From Gemmatimonas groenlandica (GTDB taxonomy: Bacteria > Gemmatimonadota > Gemmatimonadetes > Gemmatimonadales > Gemmatimonadaceae), in NCBI RefSeq assembly GCF_013004105.1, contig NZ_CP053085.1:2294001-2358000 (forward strand): a stretch of DNA of 64,000 nucleotides, read 5' to 3'. The notes under the pieces are model-generated. The model ran no database searches. It saw nothing but the letters and a program-made list of their open reading frames with translations, and was not told the DNA's origin. How positions within the stretch are numbered: position 1 is the first letter of the stretch; every line of letters begins with the position of its first letter. This document shows, piece by piece, positions 17,389-25,625 of the stretch. A program made the translations under genes and the position numbers.

Positions 17389-19287
17389 ATGCCCCAACTG
17401 TCCGCCCCTGACGACCTGTTCCTGGCGTTTCAAACTGCCGTCGCGGGGCGCTATTCGATCGACCGGGAACTCGGCCGCGGTGGCATGGGTGTCGTGTATC
17501 TCGCGCGAGAGGTGCACCTCGACCGGCTGGTGGCGATCAAGCTCTTGCCGCCCGCGCGTGCGTCCGACCCGATGCTACGGGACCGCTTTCTCCGCGAGGC
17601 ACAACTCGCAGCCAAGCTATCCCACCCACACGTCATCCCGATCCATGCCGTCGATGTCGCCGGTGACTTCGCATACTATGTGATGATGTACGTCGACGGT
17701 GAAACGCTCTCACAACGCGTGCAATCACAGGGTCCCCTCGGCGCGCGCGAGGCATCGCGCCTCTTGCGTGAGGTCGCTTGGGCGCTCGGATACGCCCACG
17801 CGCAGGGCCTCGTGCACCGCGACGTCAAACCTGAGAACATCCTGATCGAGCGCGAGAGCGGTCGCGCGATCGTCTGTGATTTCGGTATCGCGGCGGCTTT
17901 GGGACAAGACCTCTCGATGGATGTTGCGGTCAGCGGCACGCCGGAGTTCATGAGTCCAGAACAGGCACTCGGCCACGAAGTCGACGCACGCAGCGACCTC
18001 TATTCACTCGGCATCACCGCGTACTACGCGCTCGCCGCGCGGCTGCCGTTTACCGGGAGCAGCGCTACGGAGGTGCTGGCAAAGCAGGTGACAGAGGCGC
18101 CGCCCCCGCTCTCGTCATTGGGCATCGCCGTCCCACGTCGACTCGCGCAGCTCGTGGAGCAATGTCTCGCCAAACATCCGAACGATCGGCCCGCGCGAGC
18201 GGATGCACTCGCCGAAGCCCTTGGTGTCGCCATCGAACAGCGTCGCGAGCTGCCCGCGGCGCTTCGCGCCTTCGTCAAGCGGGATGGTCGAATGGACGGT
18301 GGGGGTACGCTGCTCGGACTCATCACCGCCTTGGTCTCGGCCGTTGCGCTTTCTGCCTCGGCCGGGCCTTCGGCCGGAGTCGTGGCGCTCGTAAGCATGT
18401 TGGCGCTGATGCCGGCAGTGTTCGGCGTGCTGGCGGCGCGAGATCTTCTGAGTAGAGGCTTCGCTCAAGCGGACCTTCCTCAGGCCTTTCGTGTCGAGCG
18501 GGAAAGCGCGCGCGAGGAGCGCGCCGTACGGCAGCCGCGGTGGCGCACCCTGTTGACCCGCGCGTTAGGTGCGACGACACGCGTGGTGGCGTCGACGACC
18601 GCCCTCATTACCCCGCTGGCGTTCTTCGGAGGCACATCTCCACGGCTCTCCGCCGTCGCGTCGCTTGCCTTGGTGGGCACCGTGGCGAGCATCGCGCTCA
18701 CGATCACGTGGCTCGGTGTCATGCAGCGTCAGCGTGATGTCGACGTGGAGTTCTGGGGCGCTGCATGGACCGGCCGTTTCGGCGCACTCGCCTTCAGCGC
18801 GGCGAAGCGACTGCGTGGCGCACAGCGCGCCGCGCCGGCGATGACCCATCGCGCCACGGAGCTCTCGCTCGGTATGGCCGCCGAGCAGCTCTTCGAGACG
18901 TTGCCAGCGTCGTCGCGGGCGGCCCTGTCGGATCTGCCATCCGTGCTGAAACGCCTACAACAGGATGCACAGCGACTCCGTGAGCGACTCGATCAACTCA
19001 CAGACGCCATTGGCCATCATACGCACAACGAGGATCGTGGCGTAGACGGACTGCGCGGCGAGCGTGATGCCGTACTGGCGCGGCTTCGCGACGCGGTGAC
19101 GGCGCTGGAGACGCTTCGGCTGGGCTTACTGCGCCTGCATGCAGGATCAGCCTCACTGGAAAGTCTCACCACGCACCTGGAACTGGCGGCCGATGTTTCG
19201 GCTGAGGTCGATCGACTGGTTGCAGCGCAGCAGGAAGTCGAAGCTGCGCTCGCGTACCCTCTGCGTCCCGCACTCACTCCGGCGTGA
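17389..19287 (+). CDS. Membrane Ser/Thr protein kinase with coiled-coil tail
   Basis: 632 residues. The ATG at 17389 is chosen over 17371 because GAGAGGG lies just before it. Kinase domain, residues 20-285: ELGRGGMGVVYLA, VAIK (Lys51), HRDVKPEN, DFGIA and GTPEFMSPEQ are all intact, so it should be active. Two hydrophobic pairs follow (about residues 300-350 and 395-450), giving four membrane helices. The C-terminal 170 residues are charged and coiled-coil-like (LQQDAQRLRERLDQLTDAI). No extracellular ligand domain is present; signals may come through the membrane part or the partner protein. Its stop overlaps the next gene's GTG start (GTGA). Confidence 0.9.
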   Translation: MPQLSAPDDLFLAFQTAVAGRYSIDRELGRGGMGVVYLAREVHLDRLVAIKLLPPARASDPMLRDRFLREAQLAAKLSHPHVIPIHAVDVAGDFAYYVMMYVDGETLSQRVQSQGPLGAREASRLLREVAWALGYAHAQGLVHRDVKPENILIERESGRAIVCDFGIAAALGQDLSMDVAVSGTPEFMSPEQALGHEVDARSDLYSLGITAYYALAARLPFTGSSATEVLAKQVTEAPPPLSSLGIAVPRRLAQLVEQCLAKHPNDRPARADALAEALGVAIEQRRELPAALRAFVKRDGRMDGGGTLLGLITALVSAVALSASAGPSAGVVALVSMLALMPAVFGVLAARDLLSRGFAQADLPQAFRVERESAREERAVRQPRWRTLLTRALGATTRVVASTTALITPLAFFGGTSPRLSAVASLALVGTVASIALTITWLGVMQRQRDVDVEFWGAAWTGRFGALAFSAAKRLRGAQRAAPAMTHRATELSLGMAAEQLFETLPASSRAALSDLPSVLKRLQQDAQRLRERLDQLTDAIGHHTHNEDRGVDGLRGERDAVLARLRDAVTALETLRLGLLRLHAGSASLESLTTHLELAADVSAEVDRLVAAQQEVEAALAYPLRPALTPA

Positions 19288-20651
19288 TTTCCATGCACAC
19301 ACCTTCGGGTACATCGCACGCCAACACACCTCGCGACGCCAGCGCACAGGAAAGACGGGCGTCGGCGTGGTCGTCGCTCGGCGGCGCGCGCGCGATCGTC
19401 GAAAACGAGGCTGCCGCACAGCAGGTGCGTGATCCATCGACGGATACCGGCTCGCACCGTGGAGGCTGGCCACGGTCATTGCTCGGAGTGCTGCGGAACG
19501 CCGTTGTCGGCCTCGCGCTCTTGTCGGCCATTCCGCTGGCGCTGATCGGAAGCGGCCGAACGGTCGTGACCAGGGATTCCGTCCGGCTTGTGGCGCAAGC
19601 GACGCGCGTCGATCATCTGCGCGTGTTGCGGGCTCCCATCAATCAGGCGATCTCGCCACAAGAGGCAGGGGCAGCACTGCGTCGCCTGTCCACCGGCACA
19701 CCGACAAACACTTTTCCGTTGCAGTCGAGTTCCGCGGTGCACGACCGACCGTGGCAACGCATCGAGTTGAGTAGTGACATGTTTCCCACGATGCGTACGC
19801 CGCAGTTCAAGGGTCCGGCCAATTTTATGGTGATTGCGAAGACGGTAGAAGGCTACAGCGCCAAAGAGATGGCGTATCTGCGGGAGGTCGCGAACGCACC
19901 CGTTTGGGCAGATTTCGACGCAGTTGCGACGGCCGCCAACGTCGACCTCGTGGGAAGCATGTCCGGCACGACAATGTCCTCCAAAGTCACAACTTTAAGC
20001 CAATTTCCGAGCATCAGCTTCAGCGGCAACAAGCAACTCGCGTTTGCCGCCGTCTCGCGCGCCGCATATTACGAGGCTTCGGGCGATCATGCGGAGGCGG
20101 AACGTGTGCTGCGCACACTGGTGTCGTACGGATTCACGCTCATCGACCAAGGTGCCGGCGGCATCGACGCGATGCTCGGACGGGTCATCGTCGACATCGG
20201 TCGCGATGGATTGTGGCATTTCTACACGATACGTGGTCGCAGCGAGGAGTCCGTCCTCGTAGAACCACTGCCACTCGCGGCGTCGGTCACCACGCCCGTG
20301 TGGCGCAGCGCGACAGACATCGCGGCCGATGGTCACCTTCCGCGAACTGTGCGCCTTGAGGCCCTCAGTTCGCTCAGCCTCCAAAGCTGCGGTTCGCTCC
20401 GTACGGTGCTGACCGGTCCGAGCGCGGCCACGAAACGCGCGATCAGCGACGCGCGCGCCTCGATGGTTCGGTATCCCTCAGAGCACGCCCTGTTCGACCT
20501 GATCGAACGCTCCGTCGAACACGGACCGGAGCTCGACTATGGGAACGCGTACAATCCGATCGTCGGTATTGCCCAGGTTGTCAGCGCGGTCACCGGTAAT
20601 CCACGCGTCGCCAACTGTACGGTGCTCGCCGCCAGTATCAAACCGAACTAG
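19284..20651 (+). CDS. Single-pass membrane protein of unknown function coupled to a kinase
   Basis: 455 residues from the GTG overlapping the kinase stop; an in-frame ATG at 19293 is an alternative. Residues 1-70 are polar and probably cytoplasmic, a single membrane helix spans about 72-92 (VVGLALLSAIPLALIGSG), and about 350 residues lie outside. The outer part includes an alpha-helical stretch (LAFAAVSRAAYYEASGDHAEAERVL) resembling a TPR hairpin and ends with NPRVANCTVLA. I do not recognise the family. The coupling suggests that it is a sensor, substrate or regulator of the kinase at 17389. It overlaps the convergent P450 gene by 14 bp. Confidence 0.75.
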   Translation: MISMHTPSGTSHANTPRDASAQERRASAWSSLGGARAIVENEAAAQQVRDPSTDTGSHRGGWPRSLLGVLRNAVVGLALLSAIPLALIGSGRTVVTRDSVRLVAQATRVDHLRVLRAPINQAISPQEAGAALRRLSTGTPTNTFPLQSSSAVHDRPWQRIELSSDMFPTMRTPQFKGPANFMVIAKTVEGYSAKEMAYLREVANAPVWADFDAVATAANVDLVGSMSGTTMSSKVTTLSQFPSISFSGNKQLAFAAVSRAAYYEASGDHAEAERVLRTLVSYGFTLIDQGAGGIDAMLGRVIVDIGRDGLWHFYTIRGRSEESVLVEPLPLAASVTTPVWRSATDIAADGHLPRTVRLEALSSLSLQSCGSLRTVLTGPSAATKRAISDARASMVRYPSEHALFDLIERSVEHGPELDYGNAYNPIVGIAQVVSAVTGNPRVANCTVLAASIKPN

Positions 20652-21618
20652 CGCGTCGCTCGCGCACAATCGTCGGGATGGCACGGAGGGGGCGCATCGC
20701 GAAACCGTCCAGCCACTTCACGCTGCCGCCGTCGCTCGCATCGAGGTCGAATTCGCGTGGGCTGCGCACGAACGCCGCGATCGCTTCGTGCAGCAGCATA
20801 CGCACGATGCCCGCTCCCACGCAGCCGTGCGCGCCAGCACCGAACGCCAGATGCCCTGACTCGACACGCTGTACGTCGAGCCGCTCAGGATTGCTGAACA
20901 CGAGTGGATCGCGATTCGCTTCCGACAGCAGCAGCACGACCTCGTCATCGGTGTCGATCGCATGCCCGCCGAGCACCATTGGCGCCAAGGCCGTGCGAAA
21001 TACCGCGCGCGACGGCCCGGCGAAGCGCAGCAACTCGTTGGTTGCTACAGCGAGCGCCTGCTCCCCAGCGTGCGCCCGAAGCCATTCGAGTTGCGCCGGA
21101 TGCTGTAGTAATGCCAGCATCGCGCCTCCGCTGAGCGCGGGCACCGTATGCGTAAGGGCGACGAAGCTCTGTACGGTGCCGGCGCCGCCGTATCCCTCGA
21201 GCAGCCCCGCAAGTTTTGTGGCGGCCTGCGACAGCGCGACACTGGGGGAACCGCTCTTGGCCCGCGCCGATTCCTCGAAGAGCGTGGCGGCGAGTGGCAG
21301 GCACGTCGCAACTACTTGCGGGGGAATTCCCAGCACCTGTCGCGCGGCCTCGTGCGCCCACGGCTGGGCCATGTCCTGCATCAGATCGACGGCGCCTTCC
21401 GACGGAAGCGTAGCTAGCCGTTCGACAGCCCGCGCGCCGAGCGTTTCGCGCCATCGCGCCAGCAGTGTCGGTGGCAACTCCTGCTGCACCGCTGCGCGCA
21501 CGACGCGATGTGAAGCGTCGCGACGCGTGTGCACACCGTACGGCGCCAACCGGTCATCCCGTAGCGCCGCGTGGACGTCGGCGTACGCGCACAACGTCCA
21601 CACCGCCCGCGCGGTCAC
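20638..21618 (-). CDS. Short cytochrome P450-like protein
   Basis: 326 residues from a GTG that overlaps the stop of the M20 gene (GTGA). The heme-binding loop FGAGAHGCVGAG and the ExxR motif (NELLRF) are intact, and AYADVHAALRDDRL matches the usual N-terminal region, but about 60-80 residues before it are absent compared with typical bacterial P450s (about 400). In the I helix the usual A-G-x-E/D-T is ALTHT: the acid is His, so oxygen activation may be altered. A class I P450 would need ferredoxin; none is nearby. The upstream M20 frame leaves no room for a longer N-terminus without overlap. A divergent or specialised P450, or a decaying one, is possible. Confidence 0.8.
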   Translation of the reverse strand: MTARAVWTLCAYADVHAALRDDRLAPYGVHTRRDASHRVVRAAVQQELPPTLLARWRETLGARAVERLATLPSEGAVDLMQDMAQPWAHEAARQVLGIPPQVVATCLPLAATLFEESARAKSGSPSVALSQAATKLAGLLEGYGGAGTVQSFVALTHTVPALSGGAMLALLQHPAQLEWLRAHAGEQALAVATNELLRFAGPSRAVFRTALAPMVLGGHAIDTDDEVVLLLSEANRDPLVFSNPERLDVQRVESGHLAFGAGAHGCVGAGIVRMLLHEAIAAFVRSPREFDLDASDGGSVKWLDGFAMRPLRAIPTIVRERRASSV

Positions 21619-22946
21619 GGAATCAGCTTCGGTGCTCCGCCCGAGCGCAGGAAATCCATCGCCATGTTCGTCATGGCGCGCACACCGACGGTCAACGCGC
21701 GGTCGTCGCCCTGAAACAGCGGCGAGTGATTGCTCGCCACCGTCTTCGGATCGAGATTCGGCGGCGTGACGCTGAGGTTGAAGAAAAAGCCCGGTGCGAG
21801 TTCGGAGAAACGCGAGAAGTCCTCACCGGCCATCGTGACGTCACCTTCGGTGGCGCCCGCCGCCCCGGCCACGCGCTTGAGCGTGGGATAGAACTTGGCG
21901 ACCATCGCATCGTTGTTCACCGAGCTCGGATAGCCGATGTCCACGATCACATCGGCGGTCGCCCCGTGCGCTTCCGCGATGTTGGTCGCGATGCGCTTCA
22001 TGCGCTCATGAATCGTCTTGCGGGCCTGCGAGTCGAACGCGCGAATCGTGCCGATCATCCACACCGAATCGGGGATGATGTTCTCGCGCAGTCCGCCGTG
22101 AATCGCGCCGACGGTGACCACCGCCGGCGCCTTCGACAGGTCGAGCTGACGCGACACGATCGTCTGCAGTGCCGTCACGATCTCCGCGCTCACCACGATC
22201 GGATCGACGGTGTTCGACGGCATGGCGCCGTGCCCCTGTCGCCCGTGCACCACGATGCGCCAGCCGTCGGCGCTGGCCGAGATCGCACCAGCGCGATAGC
22301 GCATTGCACCGAGTGGACCGGGACCGACATGCAAACCGAACACGCCGTCTACGCCCTTCATCACGCCGGCATCGATCATCGGCTGCGCGCCACCGCGCGG
22401 CGGCACTTCTTCGGCCGGCTGGAACAGGAACTTCACCGTACCCGGAATGCGATCCTTGAGGCCCGCCAATACTTCGGCCGTACCCATCAGCATCGCCGTG
22501 TGCATGTCATGTCCGCAGGCGTGCATCACGCCCGTCTCCTGCCCGTTGTACACCGTGCGCACGGTGGACTTGAATGGCACGTCAACGAGTTCCGTGACCG
22601 GCAGCGCGTCCATGTCCGCACGCAGTGCGACGGTGGGGCCCGGCTTGCCGCCCTTCAGGATGCCGACCACGCCGGGAATACCGCCCACGTTCTCCTGCAC
22701 CTCCATCCCCAACGACTTGAGATGCGCCGCCACCAACGCCGCCGTGCGCTTCTCTGCGTAGCCGAGTTCCGGATGCTGGTGTATGTCGTGGCGCCAGGCG
22801 GTGACCTTGTCGGCGATCGCGGCGGTCCGACGATCGATCTCGGCGGCCAGCGCGGGATCGGCGGTAACCTGCTGCGCGCGCAGGGAGGGCGCGACGCTCA
22901 GCGAAGCCGAGAGCAGCAGCGCAGCGAAGTAACGTGACGAGCGCAT
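21615..22946 (-). CDS. M20 family amidohydrolase/carboxypeptidase, exported
   Basis: 443 residues from the ATG at 22946, which opens a signal peptide (ends SLRAQ). Metal and catalytic motifs of the M20D (hippurate hydrolase/IAA-amino acid hydrolase) group are present: LRADMDALPV, HACGHDMHTAML, QPAEEVPPRGG, and the late HSPLF. The dimerisation domain lies about residues 215-330. The protein would release amino acids from N-acyl or short peptide substrates in the periplasm. The frame is open about 80 codons further upstream, but that stretch has no signal or homology features. AAAGG lies about 8 bp before the chosen start. Confidence 0.9.
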   Translation of the reverse strand: MRSSRYFAALLLSASLSVAPSLRAQQVTADPALAAEIDRRTAAIADKVTAWRHDIHQHPELGYAEKRTAALVAAHLKSLGMEVQENVGGIPGVVGILKGGKPGPTVALRADMDALPVTELVDVPFKSTVRTVYNGQETGVMHACGHDMHTAMLMGTAEVLAGLKDRIPGTVKFLFQPAEEVPPRGGAQPMIDAGVMKGVDGVFGLHVGPGPLGAMRYRAGAISASADGWRIVVHGRQGHGAMPSNTVDPIVVSAEIVTALQTIVSRQLDLSKAPAVVTVGAIHGGLRENIIPDSVWMIGTIRAFDSQARKTIHERMKRIATNIAEAHGATADVIVDIGYPSSVNNDAMVAKFYPTLKRVAGAAGATEGDVTMAGEDFSRFSELAPGFFFNLSVTPPNLDPKTVASNHSPLFQGDDRALTVGVRAMTNMAMDFLRSGGAPKLIP

Positions 22947-23025
22947 GGCGAACCTTTGGGCGGGGAGCATGCGGAAAACGAGTAACCGAAAGATGGCGAC
23001 TGTCGGCCGTTGGCGCTCGTGCCGA

Positions 23026-24615
23026 TCACGGCACGATGACCGGTGTCGCGAAGAAGCTGTTGGGGCGCCAGGCCGGCCGCGATTTCCGGTTCGCCACGCC
23101 GAGCGCGAGATCGGCGTACAGCGCGTTGAAGCCCGCCGCCGCTTCGAAGTCGATGGGCTGCTGCAGATCATCGGACATCTTGTGGTATCGCTCACGCACC
23201 CAACCGGTAAACGTCTTCTCCTCTGCGGTGCCCGTCGTGTAGCCCAACTTGAAGGCTAGCGACGGCACGCCACGTCGGATGAAGCTGTACTGATCGCTGC
23301 GCACGAAGCGCATCTCCTGCGGCTCCGGATCAGGCAGCACCTGCAGCCCGCGCGCCGTGAGCACACCACCTACATCGTCGGCGAGGTCCGATTCGTCAAC
23401 GCCATACACGAACAGGCCTTTGAGCGGAAAGAGCGGCAGGAACATGTCGGTGTTGAGATTGGCTATGATCGTGCCGCGCGTGATCGATGGACGCGCCGCG
23501 AAGTAGCGCGACCCCAGCAATCCCTTCTCCTCGGCCGTGACCGCCACGAACAGCAGCGTGCGCTTGTTGCCGCCGCGCGCCGCGACCGCCTTCGCCGTTT
23601 CCATCAGCGTCGCGGCGCCGGTGGCATTGTCCATCGTGCCGTTGAAGATGCTGTCACCGGTGAGGGCCGGTCCTTTGAAGGTGCCGACATGATCGAGATG
23701 CGCGCTCAATACCACCACTTCGTCGCGCAAGGTGCGATCGGTGCCCGGCAAGATGCCGACGACATTCGGCGAGACGATATCGCGACGCACCGTGGGCAGC
23801 GTGGCGCGGAGCGATACGCTCAGCGCGGCCGTGGGCAGCGGCTCACCGCGCGCCGCCACCGCGACGACGCTGTCCCACACGATGCCGCTACCAGCCAGCA
23901 GGCGCGGCATGAGCGAGGGATTGAGCACGCTGTTGATCCGCTGGCCGCCCAGGTCATCGAGCGACGTATCGGCCAACGACACTGAACTACCGAGACGCGT
24001 GTTCTCGTTGTCCACCCAAGCGCCGCCGGCGCCGACGGCGATCACACCGACCGCCCCGGCTTGCCGCATGGTGGCCCATCGCGTGCGCGTGCCGTGCGCT
24101 AGCAGCGGTGCCGAGAGGCCCTTGGGGTTGGCGTTCACATAGACCACGATCTTACCGCGCAGATCGAGTCCCCTGAGGTCGTCCATGCCCGCCTGTGGCA
24201 GCGAGACGCCGTACCCCGCGAACACGAGCGGGGCCTCCACGTTGTCCGTAGCGAGACGCGCCGTGACGCGCATATCGCGACCTACCACGAGCGGTGACCA
24301 AACATCGCCTTCGCGCAGCGCCAGTGCGACGCCTTCCTTGGCCATCGCGACCTCGATGAATCGCACCGGCTGATACCACCCATCGGTGCCGGCCGGCGAG
24401 AGGCCCGCCAATCGAAACTGCTCGGCGACATAGCGCGCCGCCACTTCGTGACCTGGGCTGCCCGTGTCTCGGCCCTTCAGCGAGTCGTTGGACAGCACCT
24501 GTACATGGCGCCACCAGGCCTCGGCGGGCTGCTGCGCGGCCAGCGGGGCGGCCGTCGCGACCAGCGTGGCCAGGAGTGCGGCCGCGAAGGCGACGGACGT
24601 CGTGCGACGTGTCAT
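23026..24615 (-). CDS. M28 family metallopeptidase with inserted PA-like domain, exported
   Basis: 529 residues from the ATG at 24615, which begins the signal peptide (ends APLAAQ). A start at 24645, only 3 bp after the upstream stop, is possible and would add ten residues. A PA-like domain occupies about residues 110-260 (GVSLPQAGMDDLRG, ARGEPLPTA). M28 zinc and catalytic residues: SAHLDHVGT, NGTMDNATGA, VTAEEKGLLGS and NLNTDM. The fifth ligand position, usually His, reads RSDQYSF with Gln. It is an aminopeptidase or carboxypeptidase acting outside the cytoplasm and belongs to a peptidase pair with the M20 enzyme. Confidence 0.88.
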   Translation of the reverse strand: MTRRTTSVAFAAALLATLVATAAPLAAQQPAEAWWRHVQVLSNDSLKGRDTGSPGHEVAARYVAEQFRLAGLSPAGTDGWYQPVRFIEVAMAKEGVALALREGDVWSPLVVGRDMRVTARLATDNVEAPLVFAGYGVSLPQAGMDDLRGLDLRGKIVVYVNANPKGLSAPLLAHGTRTRWATMRQAGAVGVIAVGAGGAWVDNENTRLGSSVSLADTSLDDLGGQRINSVLNPSLMPRLLAGSGIVWDSVVAVAARGEPLPTAALSVSLRATLPTVRRDIVSPNVVGILPGTDRTLRDEVVVLSAHLDHVGTFKGPALTGDSIFNGTMDNATGAATLMETAKAVAARGGNKRTLLFVAVTAEEKGLLGSRYFAARPSITRGTIIANLNTDMFLPLFPLKGLFVYGVDESDLADDVGGVLTARGLQVLPDPEPQEMRFVRSDQYSFIRRGVPSLAFKLGYTTGTAEEKTFTGWVRERYHKMSDDLQQPIDFEAAAGFNALYADLALGVANRKSRPAWRPNSFFATPVIVP

Positions 24616-24648
24616 GGGATCGGGTCGGTGAGAGCGAATGAACATGGC

Positions 24649-25596
24649 CTACCGCGATAAGAGGCGCTTCAACAGTTCCGGCATGGCGTGCAACTGATCA
24701 ATGTGGTCCGGCGCCGTCGTGCCCGCGAATCCCAGCACGCGGAAGTTCCGCGCGTGGACCTCGCTCAGCTGTTGCATGCCGCGCGGGCCCCATTTGAGCA
24801 CCGGCTTTCGGACGAGCGCCATCGAAAGGAGAGTCCAGTCGGCAGTCTCGGTGGTGCTGGCGTACGTGCCGGGGAAGATCTCCGAGTGCGTGATCAGCAT
24901 GCGCTTGTCTCCGTACGCCGCAGCTCGCGCGAACGCGGTGAGAGACACCAGGTTGAGCGGGTCGAGCATGCCGCCGGCGGCGAGCACCTGCCCCGCCGGC
25001 ACGTACGACGTGTGCATGCCATCCAGCAGCAGCACCGCGTCAACCCGGGCCAGGTGCCGCGGCTCACGCAGGATCGCCCGAACTGCCCCGTGACCCGCGG
25101 AAAACCCCACGAGCGTGACGCGGCCCACGCGTGAGGGGCGGTCGGTCACCGCGGCGACCTCGCGCGTGACGGTGGCCAGCAGCGTGTCGAACGCGGCCGG
25201 ATCGGCGAAGCTGCGGTCGTAGATGCCGGAGCCGGCACCGAGGTTGAGCACGACGGCCACCGTGCGACTTTCGAGCGCGGCAACCGCCTGCTCGGGCAGC
25301 CAAGCCGCGCCGTGGAAGTGGACCACCACGTCGAACGCGTCGCGCGATCGCACGCGATCGGGGATCCAAATCTCGACTGGCTTGCCGGCCGGTCCTGTGA
25401 ACGACCGCGTCGTACCGCCCAACGCGCGCGGTGTGAGTCGCTCGTGCAATCGAGTAGACTCCACCATCGGCGACGCTTGCTGTGGCGCTGGTGCGGGCGG
25501 TGGCGCGACGGGAACCCCCTGCGCCGATGCCGACGGCGGCGGCCACAGGAGCGCCACGATGAAAATGCTGCTGGCGGTCTTCCCGCACCGATGCAT
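24649..25596 (-). CDS. Exported alpha/beta hydrolase-like protein
   Basis: 315 residues. Signal peptide 1-25 (ASAQ), then a proline/alanine linker. The fold is indicated by VVHFHGAAWLP (oxyanion region, about residue 90), VGFSAGHGAVR (nucleophile Ser elbow, about 165) and a candidate acid in LLLDGMHTSY. A C-terminal His candidate is in APDHIDQLHAMP. The arrangement resembles polyhydroxybutyrate-depolymerase-like or feruloyl-esterase-like lipases, but I cannot name the substrate. The M28 gene starts directly after its stop. It diverges from the FAD oxidoreductase at 25626 across only 29 bp. Confidence 0.72.
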   Translation of the reverse strand: MHRCGKTASSIFIVALLWPPPSASAQGVPVAPPPAPAPQQASPMVESTRLHERLTPRALGGTTRSFTGPAGKPVEIWIPDRVRSRDAFDVVVHFHGAAWLPEQAVAALESRTVAVVLNLGAGSGIYDRSFADPAAFDTLLATVTREVAAVTDRPSRVGRVTLVGFSAGHGAVRAILREPRHLARVDAVLLLDGMHTSYVPAGQVLAAGGMLDPLNLVSLTAFARAAAYGDKRMLITHSEIFPGTYASTTETADWTLLSMALVRKPVLKWGPRGMQQLSEVHARNFRVLGFAGTTAPDHIDQLHAMPELLKRLLSR

Positions 25597-25625
25597 GACC
25601 TCTCCACGCTGACGTCCGTGAGCCT

